Part shown: positions 23,479 through 35,400 of the stretch, piece by piece | How the letters are laid out: the number at the start of each line of letters is the position of its first letter | Numbering within the stretch: position 1 is the stretch's first letter | NCBI GenBank assembly: GCA_964023205.1 | Contig: OZ026848.1 | Location: 610,501-674,500, forward strand | Source of the DNA: Lutraria lutraria | Lineage: Eukaryota > Mollusca > Bivalvia > Venerida > Mactridae | Direction of reading: 5' to 3' | Length of the DNA stretch: 64,000 nucleotides | Position numbers and translations under genes: made by a program | The notes under the pieces: generated by a model | What the model was told of the DNA's origin: nothing | The model's input: only the letters and a program-made list of their open reading frames with translations | Database searches by the model: none

Positions 23479-26400
23479 TCAACGCTTGTAATAATAGTAG
23501 TCATCACCCGGGGCAGCGACAAACATCGAGTCAAGGTCACATCTGACAGAAGCAAATGTGGGTCGCTTTTGTGGTTTATACTCCCAGCATTTCGTCATCA
23601 CATTATACCATCTGAAATAAATCACAGTACTGTAAGTACTCATTGAAACTAAACTTACATAGACATGGAACCGATACTAGTTGAACAATAGCATGGCGGA
23701 TGTAGAAAATTGTAGCACTTTGGTCAACCTCAGAATTCATTCAGCTGAGTGATAGCCAGCTATTGAAAACTGAACTATCATTCAGTTTCCAAAAGCAATA
23801 CAGACAGTTGATTTACAACAGCAGAAGAAAATGACCACAGCTTGATACAACTCTATGGTGCTGCAGGCTTAGATTTAATGGCCAGTAGTAACTAGTATCA
23901 TAAGTCATTTTTTACACCCTAGTAAACACTTGCAGTGCAACCCCTCTAGATCGGTCCTCTCTTGAGCAACAACTGCCGTTCAAAAACAGCATGATTTTTC
24001 CAACAACACGTTTTTATTATTAACATAATCTCTCTAGAGCAACAACCTCCAAATAACAACATAATGCTGCTACTCCCAAAGGGTGTTGCTTTGGAGAGGA
24101 TGCACTGGTTAGCATTTTTTTCTGTCCAATGTTATTTATTTTAAACAAGTCCAAATTGTATATATATATACGATTATGTAGATAGGGAAGGAAATATCAC
24201 ACACCATTAAGTAGACTATTTGATGAAAAAGTATATGCATTTATTCTAAACAAATCAAACTTGATGACTTTCTGTTGCATGCAGGAAATGGGAAAAAAGG
24301 TGTGAACACCTTTTTACCGAAAACTTTTTTTAAAGGCATTATGCCAGTCTATTCTAAACTGATGACATCTATACTATAACCTCATGCTATAACACACACC
24401 AATCATGCAGTCACTTAGTGTACCTGGTCCTCCAGACAATGTCGTTGTTATTTACAGCATAATCATTAAATATCTATCTATCATTAGTTCTATACAAATG
24501 TACATGTATTTAGTATTTACCAAATGGTTGACACCAAATAGTCAATATTCTAAAGACCATGTATAAATCAAGAACAGAAACCCTGAGCTAATTAACCCTG
24601 TGACATAAGATCAAGTATAATGTTTGAAACATTAAGTACAAGAAAAAATATTTTTTAATTGAAATATACTTACACGTCATCACATTGTTCAGGTCTTGAT
24701 AGACGTTCTCCCTTTTTCAGTCGTTGTGGAAGGTCACGACCCTTTCCAGTGTAAGGAGTTTCTCCCAATGAAAATATTTCCCATAATACAACAGCATAAG
24801 ACCAAACATCACTCTTTTCTGTAGCACTTTTGGTAGTTTCCATACATTCAGGAGCCATCCATTTAATTGGGATTCGTTCCTGAAAACAGGGGAAGGTTAA
24901 TTACCTACATTTAGAACGGTAACATCAACAAAAAATCTCTTAGGTATAGTTACAAAGGTATACTAGATGGTCTTGTTATTTAAACAAAACGTGTCTAGAA
25001 TCTCCCATTTATGAATTGATTATTTAGATAATAAGCTATTTTAGACTAATTTGTCATTGCTAAAAGTAAAATTTTAAGTCAAAATGTTCAGCCTGTAATT
25101 GTGAAGATCACTATTTAAACCATAAAGAAGTGTATTTTTGTACTATGCTCCTTAAAAATAGAGTAGGCTGGTAGTGAATTACATTTCATGTATTAAAGTA
25201 TCTTATATTCATTTACATAAACAATTCATATTTATATGCATTTTTTATGATTTTTGTATACATTTTACTAACATTTTTATATACAAATTGTATATAGTTT
25301 ACATACATTTTTATATACATTTTATATAAATTTCATATACATTTTATATACCTTTCATAAACACCATTAATTTTACACATTTTTTATAATTATACATTTT
25401 ATACACATTTTATGTACATTTTCATATACATCATACACTGAATATACGAATGAATATATTATATACATTATGTTTTCAAGTTTTACCTTCTTTCCAGCTT
25501 CAGCATCTCCGTCATCACTCTTGTCAGGCTGAGGACCGAAACCAGATATTTTCACATCAGAAAAACATGTCAAGAGAATATTTCTTGCAGCTAGACGCCG
25601 ATGTACAATCTGGAAAAAATGCATCATTTCATTGAATTATATAAAATTAATATAAAAGTAACAATTTACATGAAGACCTCACTGAGATGAAACTAAACCC
25701 ATACAAGGCACCAACAGATGAACCAAGTTACAATCTTCAAGCAATTTCCAATCTACTTAAAATGAGAAATAAAATTTACCCCTTTTCCAGCAAGGTATTC
25801 CATTCCTTTGGCAATATCCAAGCCAAATCTGAAGAGGTTTTCTTGTAGCTCAATGGTAAGGTTTGTACTGTTGTTAACCAGGTACTCCTTCAGTGTACCT
25901 TTCTCACAATATTCATAAATTATGAATGGTCCCACTGGAATCAAAACGACTGAACTTAACAATCTGTGAATGAATGTTGTGATAGGAAGAAATGAAGCAC
26001 AGCCATTTAAACCACAGTTAGCCTTTATTCAAAAATGTATTTTGTAGCAATAAAATTAATAACATGTGTTTATCTTAAATTTACAAGTTTGTGTAATCTC
26101 AGGATTGACTGTAAAACATAACATCATTATAATATGATATTTTTATGGTTTTTTTTATTTGCTTTCAATAATGTACAGGAGAGCAGGCAACCCACTTTTT
26201 TTTAAAGATTCTGTACCTGTACTAAAGTTGTTCTCAATATGTAACTTAATGATAATTAATCAGCACAGGATGGCCTTTGACAAATTGTCTTTAAGCTGAT
26301 TGCCACAAACTCTATGTACCAGTCATAAATTTCAAAATCACCTTCATGAGGTCAGAAGACCTCATCAGGTCTATATAGCTCCAACCTTTAAAAACGTCCA

Positions 26401-29400
26401 TACCCCTACCTGGGGCCCATACATCTACCTGAGGCCTAAACCCATACTTGAAGCCCATATGCATACCTGAAGCCCATACTCCTATCTGGGGCCCATACAC
26501 CTATCTGGGGCCCATACATCTACCTGCGACCAATACCCATACTTGAAGCCCATACCTGAAGCCCATACCCATACTTGAGGCCCATACTCTCACATGAGGT
26601 TTGTACATCTTCCTCAAGTTCGTACAACTACCTTAGGTTTGTACGCCTACCTGAGGTCACTTTATCATATGATCTAGATGTAATAGAGTGAGACAACCAT
26701 ACGAGAACAAATAAACTAACACCTACTAGCTTCATCACTTAAAACAGCTCCTTTAAACATGAGAACATTTGGATGGTCTCCAACTTCTTTTCCAGTGAAA
26801 TTGATCTTCGCTTTCATTACCAACTCATCGTCAGAGGAATAATTCTCTGCAAGTAACACAATACATTAGATTACAAATACATCAGTTTAAAATATATAAC
26901 TTGTAAGTTGTCATGCAATATACAGACTCGCACTTTGTGACCTCTCTGAGGGGAACATTGTTCACAGGTGTTTGACATGTCCAATAAAGTGTAATCTTCA
27001 TTTAGAACTATCATAGATCATTTTTAACAAAAAGAGACAACTTTGAAAATTGTTCGTAATTTAAGATTGTCTCAACTCAGTAAATGGAGCCTATCTAGTA
27101 AGATATTAAATCAGTAGTGAAAGAAATAACTGGTTAAAATATTTCAGCAAATTCCATGTAGATTCATGATAAAATGCATACCCTTAAGTGTCTTTGCTAC
27201 AACTTCTTCAGAAGCACCATTAGCTTTTTGCAGCCTGGCTTTGTATATGTTAGCAAAATGTCCATTTTTGATCAATGATTCAAATGTGACATTACTTCGA
27301 TCAATATCCCAATCATGACCACCACTCATATCCATACCACCATATATATACAACTCACTTTGTCGATTCTGTAGTAAGTGTTGATGAAAGTAAAAAGAAA
27401 CAGTGGAAGAATAAACAAAACATATAATCATATGCGCGGCATTGCAGACTGAAATATGAATATCAGCCTTAAAGATTTATTCAGGGCTCTCACTACAAAG
27501 TGTTCTTATCACCAACTTTAAACAAAATAACTCACCATTCTACCAAAAATAACAAGGTAAGGAAAAGAACCGTCTAAAAAGCAACACGCACATACAACAC
27601 AGTGTAACAAGCATTATATAATTATAACAACTTCAACATCACCAAATGTTACCAAGTTCTCCAATCACACTTTCTGGGAAGGAATGCTTCCAGATAAATT
27701 TTTACCAGTTGCCAATAAAAAAACTTTGAAAATGAAACAAAAAATGTAATAGTATAGCACAATCATTCCAATCTTTAAAGCTATCCTTACATCATAGGCA
27801 TAATTAGATCTGCCACTGGAATGCCCACTTCCATCATGTAATCCACCATATATTGTCTGAGCACGTCTACGGATTGTGTGTCTGATCCTCTCAACTTGTT
27901 TTGAGGGTGGTGAAAGAACTCCTCGTCGTACAAGAACGGCAAAAATTATAATAGTAATAGCAACAATGGCCAGTACAGCTGTAAAAAACATGTGAACATT
28001 AATCAATAACACAAATCTATAAGCTGGATTTGTACACACTTCGTTTTCTAAAACATTCGATACAAGTTGATGTTGTTCTTTAAATAAAAAACACAATGTC
28101 TGCCTCCCCTTCAAAAATACAAGTACATTTTTTTAATTAGATTCTGGGTTCTATATTACCTCAAACTTCTTGGACAAAAGTCAAAGCTAAAAAGTTTGGA
28201 GTGGGTCACTTCATCAAATGGTCAACTAGACTTCATATGCTTTAAGTTTGAAGGCAAAACTTGAGTTTTTCAGTGACCTTGGTCGCCACTATGGTACGTG
28301 TAGACAAAACACATTTTATGTTTAAAAGTTTTTTTTATTTTATGTGTTGTTTCAGGCAAAGAATTAATCGAAGTTAGGTCAATGAAAAAATGTTTTCTTT
28401 CCTTTCGTCTCTAAATACAATAGTACAGTTTAAGTAATGTTAGGAGTATAATATACTTTAATATCTGAAACTATCATGTACCTACGATTATATATGAAGA
28501 ATATGACTTTGATATATGCATGAAACATTAAACAATGCCAGTATTTCAATAGTACCAATGGTTCTTAATATTTGGCAAGCTGTTTAATATTATTTAACAT
28601 TTCCAGGGTATTTGGATACAATATGGAGGAAATGCATATGTGGCAGTTCATTATATACGAAATCGTTGTAACACTAACCTAATGCCACACCAACTATGAC
28701 TCCAACAGAGACACCTTCTGCAGCAGCTTCTTCTGTAAGAGATAAAATATTTCCATGAAATACAATTCAATTACTTCAATGTTCTGATGTTAGTACCAGT
28801 TGAATAATCAGCGTATATATCCTCAAACAATTAGCATATAACCATATGTTGCAATATGTTGCCTTATAGGTCACTTAGGCATAAAAGAACTTGTTTCTGG
28901 TTATCAGACCTATACCTATTATTCCATGCGACTTTAAACTTTTGATAAAAATCAGGGGAACGTACGACACTTCCACTTCCTCGATTATTTATCCAAACAA
29001 AGACCACAACCTTAGCCCAGCCTTCTTTAACTGCATGAATCCAGGGTCCGTATTCACAAAGCATCTTAATATTTTCTTTAACTTAAGTCGAAATGTTTAC
29101 TTAAGTGTAAAGTTTTGCATGGTAAAAGTTTGTAAACCAGTCATCAAAAGTGTGAAAATGAATTCTAATTTTTATAATTGGCATCTTTAGAACAAAAATA
29201 AAATCATATTATCGTGATTTCCTCCTTTATATTAGTACAAAAGAGTTTAGGAAAAAGTCGAATTTAAGGAAAAATATAACTTAAGTTAAAATATTACTTA
29301 AGATGCTTTGTGAATACGGACCCAGAAATAAACAGTTTATTTTCCCAAATAATGTCCAACAAGACATGTTTTCATGCATGTAAAATGTACAACATATTGA

Positions 29401-32400
29401 GTTTGCAAAAAGTGAACTTAATTTATCAAACTGACACTGAAACATGTATTGATTGGTATCTGACACAAATCGAAAAATAGAAACATGAATAAGTACCTAA
29501 TTGCATTGTATTTACTTCATATATGTTTAGACAATGGATAGCAGGAGAAATGTGATATCAGCTACCAACAAACCAATTAAGATATATTTTATCACAGTTA
29601 CAGCATGTATAGACATACGATAGATATAAACATACATGCAAAGACCAGTCTAGAAGTTTAGAAGTAATTTGATGGTCCCTAACTGGATTTCGAAAAATCA
29701 CACAAGATTCAGATTCATTTTTGTTGTTCGGTACGAACAATAAAGTTATTACCGTATTTCAGAAATCGCTCAGTTTTCATTGAAAACCTGCATACCGAAC
29801 TGCATCCATTAACCTTCCGCCTACGAACATAGTTCCTTTTTTTCAGTTCAATGGCATAAATACAAATTCAAATATTACGTGCATATAAGTCAAAATCAGA
29901 TGGCTATGCAATTTCGTAAACGAGTCTAGAAAAATCTAAACAATCCTATCCCTCGGATTACTACAATATTTACTATCAGAACACACATTTCAAGGAAGGA
30001 TGACGTGGAAGGAATCCTCGTGCTTTATATGCTAAATTAGTCTGGTTGAAGTCATCATTGAATTCATGGACGATGCAATGATAACTGAGTGTCAATCAGA
30101 TATTTAAAAGAGTGGTTCATCGGGAAATTGTAATCGATTGATTTAATGCTTATAACGTGTAACTTTTTCTTCATGTATGAGATAATACATTCTGCATAAG
30201 TTGAGTATACAAATAGGCAGGTAATGTAGACTTTATAATATTACGCTATTTGCTGAACTACTTTTGATGATCAGATGGGAATCATAAATCAAAGCACTGA
30301 AAGCACATGGAACGGGAACAACTTTAACAACTGCATAGCGGGTGTAGAAAAGCCTTAGTCGTACTTAAGTCTGTATCCAAATTCATGTGCGAACTATCGT
30401 TCGGATTCAAAAACTCACCCTACAAAGAAATTGCCAAACTACTTTTGGTGATCAGATTGGGAAACATAAATCAAAGTACTGAAAGTACATGGAACGGGAA
30501 CAACTTTAACAATTGCATGACGGGTAAAGAAAAGCGTTGCCCCTTGGTCTGCATCAAAATTCATGCATGAACTATCGTTCGGTATCCAAAACCCGGCCCA
30601 ATACATCACCCTACAAAGAAATTCAATGTTTGACTGCTTTGTAACTCAGAAGTGCCTAGGCCGATTGTGCTGGTTATCGATCTTGACCGAGATCCCATGA
30701 CCATAAACATTTCCATCAAGTTTGGTTGAGGATCCGAATAAAACTGTTAGAATTAGAGAGCGGACACCGTTGTGGACGTCGCCAGCCCGCCCGCGAAAGG
30801 TGTTCCCATAATACGACCCGTTTTTTTTCAAATGGGCGTATACAAACGCAGAATACATATGAACATACGTATCGATACAATATGAACTTCGAAATCAAAA
30901 TGCAATGTGAAATTTGAAGAATCAGTACAGTTGTTTTAACGTATCATTAATTCAACTAATATTTATTGTTTAGGGAACACATTAAATATTTACTGCTTAT
31001 GTATGATATTCACAGGATAAAAGACTGAAAAATCAGGTTTCATTCTACACAGACAGGATAACTAGCAACCAACCTGTTGTCACACTCAATTCTGGACCTT
31101 CTTGAATGGCAGTTGATCCATCAGCACCTTTTAGAGCAATTCCCAATGTGTATGTAGTTTTAGGTTCGAGTCCAGAGAAAGAAATTGAGCGACTGTTACC
31201 ACTTGTATACAAAGTTTCTACATCAAGCGTACCATCATCATTCTAAAAAATAGTGCACAACTAACAGATAGTTATTGAACTAATCAGTAAAGGTATTAAT
31301 ACCCATACAACTGTACTTGTTTTATGTATAATTAATAAGGACAGCGAATAATCATTGCAAATGTATCGTCATACTTATAAACTTATATATAATTTAAATG
31401 CTGGGAGAGAATAATCAGATCAAAATCTACTGTAAGCCATATCACATGAAATATTACAATAGGAAATCGATTCTATACCTTTCCACGAAACAGGGTTATC
31501 GCAATAGTAGCTCTTCCATAACAGGATTCCTCATCAGGTAATTCCCAGCCCAAACGGAATCCTCTATCCTCTAAGCTTATTATTCTAAAATTCGAAGGTC
31601 CGTCATCTATAATATATATACAGTGTTGATAAATTAACACCAGACAAGTTATTTCTAACTGTTTAATAAGATATATTTTACTCATCAATGTGTCTAAGTT
31701 GCTGGATTTGATTGAACTGTTCATGAAGTATTGGATTAATAAGAATACTTTAAATTACATGTACATTCAAGAAAATTAAACAGTAATCACGCTGTGACTA
31801 TAAATATAAATATACAGTACAACTTCTCTAGATAGACCGGCCCTCTCCTGAGCAACAACATCCATTCCACAACACAATGTGTTTTCCTACTGCACGATTT
31901 AACTATTAATTTAACTTCTCTATAGCATTAACCTTTCAACAACAACAACAACCACAACAACATAATTTGCTATTCACAAAGGGTTGTTGCTTTGGAGAGG
32001 TTGTGCTGTATAGTATGAACTGGACCCACTTACGAACTGTTTGACAACTTACATTTTTCAAGTCCTTTCAAATTTGATATGTGTCCAACCTAAAAATAAT
32101 TTTATCAATAAGAGTTATTGCAAAATTAGCTTAATGTTTTCAAGTTTCAGAATGAGACGGGTGTTTGTCTGAAATAGATTTCTAGAAAAAACACAAACAG
32201 AACATTCTTCTTTCCCAACAATATATCAGATATCAGTTCTTGTAAGATAGCCAGCAATGTTGATATATAGATTTATTCATTATTAATTCTTTTTCTATTG
32301 CAATATTTAAAGATAAGAAAATTCAACTCATTTAATCTATTGAATTGATACATAATATTACATGAGTACCTTTCAATCAATAACATAATTTTCTTTAAAC

Positions 32401-35400
32401 CAGGAGGCTTTATAACATAATTATATATTTCATTCGACAAAATCAACTTTGGGATCTCGTGGTCATGTGGTGATGGTCTCTGAACAGTAAACAATGTCGG
32501 ATCATTGCTGTCAGTTTGTAACCAACCACGGACAAGAAAAATATCTCATGATTGGAAGCCATCTTGGTAGATAACAGATGGTTGGTGGTTCTTCCAAGGT
32601 GTACATTCGGGGTCCTCTCCACCATTTAAGCTCTAAGTCGTCTAATTGTGGTGGCTGATTTACGCCATGTCGTATTTTCACTTTTCTGCCACAACAAGGC
32701 GAAAATACGACATGGCGAATATCAGCTACCATACGCAATGACCACGGCTGTTCGTGTGACCATAAATCCAGTTAAAATATCAATCACTTACATTAAAACT
32801 TGTTTCTGTAGTCAACAATGCCTGATTGTATGCAGTAACTTCAATTGTACCATTACTTGTATCTAAATCCTCCTTGTTCACCAGAAACCAACAATTATTT
32901 ATCTGAACATTTTGGGTGGCGATAAAACACTTTCCTTCAATGTTATCACAGGCAGGATTCTCAGGTGTCTGAAATCATAAACAATTCATGCAGCTTTTCA
33001 TGGTACAATAAACCCCTTAAAACCTGACTCCTTGAAAACCGGAATTCCCTGAAAACATGAATTTCCCGAAAATCAGACAATCATACAAGCCCATTATTTT
33101 CGGATTTATCAAAATTTCTCTGAATACCGGAATTCTCAGAACATCGGACTTTTGGTCCAGTCTGGGAGAGGTAGTCAGGGGTTTACTGTATTCATACATG
33201 ACGATACTAGCCAAATGATGTTTATTAACAAATTTACAAAAAAAAATTACAACATACCCTCAAATGCCGAAATATGCTTTATTTTTAACTTTTTAATACT
33301 GGTTTCTTTGGGATAGTCATATTTATGAAAAACAACCTAACAACAGGAGTCAGAAGTCAGAACAGAAAATTTAAATCTAGCGTGAATTGATTAATCCACG
33401 ACAGAAAGTATTTTTGGCACATTTTAGTTGATCGTGTATTTCTTCATTGAGAAATGTGAAACCATGAGGTGGCCATCCAGAAATATTGTTGTGTACAGTA
33501 CATCTCGGATATTCCAATGTCTGAGTTGTACAAAACTAATGTTCACAACTCTACAATACTAAGGACTGTATCTTACAGAATTATTTATGTTAATAAAGTA
33601 CAACCTCTCCAGAGCTGCCCTCTCTTGAGCAACAACTTCCCTTATAGAACACAATTTTGCTACTCCCAATGTGTGTTGCTTTGGAGAGATTGCACTGTAC
33701 ATCAATTTTACAAGAGAAATAATACAATGACTCACATCAAAAACCATTGCAGGTGCAAAGCCTTCGTACAGAACTCTGTCATCCTTGCCAGAAGTACGGA
33801 CTTTCATCTTGAGGCCGAATTTAAAAACACCACTTTCATCGTCTTTGGCAATAAACTTCAGACTAAAGTGAAACAATACACAACATGGTAAAATCAACAA
33901 GAACTATCTGCAGCAACTGAGTATATAGAGAACTTAATAAATCACTAAATGCACATTTACTTTGACATCAGTTATATAAAATCTGATATCAATACTTAAA
34001 TGATTATTAAATTAACCAAGAGCATTTGGATTCACAGTTAATTATTGCGAGTGCATGCATACATACATTGACGTGATTATTGTTCTTTATCCGAAGTATA
34101 AATGCATGCATTCTAATGAACTCTTAATATATCTTTGCAATTAAATCACACAGTCTGAAGCATTTTCGCAGGCAAAGTATAATCAGACATAGCTAAAACA
34201 AGAGAGCCAAGTGACCCCGAGGTGCTCACCTCAGAAACGAGTAATGGCAATATAACTTTGATTTGTGTAATTTGTTAAATAAAATATATTGGGAAATACA
34301 CTTCAGGGTTTAGCAATATTGTTATAGGGCTTCTACATGTTGTTACATTCGAAATCTGACATCTAAACCTTGTGCTTTCAGACAAGAAGATATTTATAAA
34401 CATTTTCCTAAATAAATCTATGTAACACATGTGATTCCTCCAGGGAACATTATTTTAAAAAGCAACTTTATTAAAAGGTCTCTAAATGTTGCTCTTGGCC
34501 AAACATCTATGTTCTATACCTTGTGCTTTCAGACAAGAACATGTTGTTGTATTTTCCCATGTATAAATCTCTATAACACAGTCATGTTATCCCCCAGGGC
34601 AGTGCCAATTTCAGATCCTAGTGACATTAATTTAACAACTTTACTAAATGGTCTCTAGATGTTGCCCCATGCCAAATATCTAAGCTCTAAACCTTGTGCT
34701 TTCAGACAAGAAGATCATTGTACTATGTACTGCTTTATTTCAGAACAGCTAAATTTTCCTTTATGACACTTATACAGTTAATTTAGTTTAAACTTACTGA
34801 TTCTATATCGACTGTGGAGTAATTTCTTGTAACTTAATTTATATTAACTACTCTCGATGACTGCGTCCTGGATTCGGACCAGTACTCGCGCCGAAAGAAG
34901 GGATTGTCAAATTCCGACAGTGTCGGGATTGGAACCCGCAACCTCCGGGTTAGGAGTCCGATGCGCTACCCCTACACCACAGTTTCTCCCATATATACAT
35001 TGGTAAATTTAAAGGTACCTTGAAGTATAGTTGTAGTTACCATCTTCTATGTTACTGTCAAACTCGTGGCCTTGTTGGCCAGGATGAGATACAGATGGAT
35101 CTGTTCTATCTACCCGCATCACTGTGCTATCACTAAGTTGGTTACCCATAACATCGGTAGCTCTAACCCACACTCTAATTCTAGCACCTAAATAAACCAT
35201 TATACAGTATTGTTATATTAAATGATATTTTGTACTTTGTTAACAAAAAATACGCACTACATACTTTATAGAATTATACTATGAACAGGTTACATTTGGT
35301 TGGTCCCTCAACATGTCTGTGTATTCTGACTATTCTCGCATTAAATCCCGTTTCTCCTTTTTTAGGACTGATTTAAACCTGAAACCTGTTAGACTATGTC

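Larger units (their letters stand above)
23479..27368 (-). other. Tyrosine-kinase-like domain of the receptor (six exons), predicted inactive
   Basis: Markers in order: degraded glycine loop [10 protein letters not shown] (1012-1021), beta3 lysine in VVAKTLK (K1038), GDHPNVL after an alphaC helix without the expected Glu, hinge [11 protein letters not shown], catalytic loop VHRRLAARN with Arg1138 in place of Asp, VKISGFG with Gly1156 in place of Asp, a short activation segment without Tyr, [26 protein letters not shown] and [15 protein letters not shown]. The C tail is short and ends DDYYYYKR. The fold is well preserved, with an intact reading frame and splice sites, so this looks like a constrained pseudokinase and not a decayed gene. 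Confidence 0.85.
28733..31073. other. Receptor intron (2.3 kb) before the transmembrane exons
   Basis: It holds the MITE at 29044-29323 and the tandem dimer at 30253-30618. No further exon was recognised, and the flanking phases match without one. Confidence 0.6.

Noticed and set aside
33469..33891. Plus-strand open frame of 140 codons
   Set aside because: It is antisense to the receptor exon 33862-33736 and overlaps MITE copy D, so it is a shadow.
34900..34985. Possible functional tRNA gene on the minus strand
   Set aside because: B and A boxes are visible but the anticodon stem is mismatched and no acceptor stem is formed.
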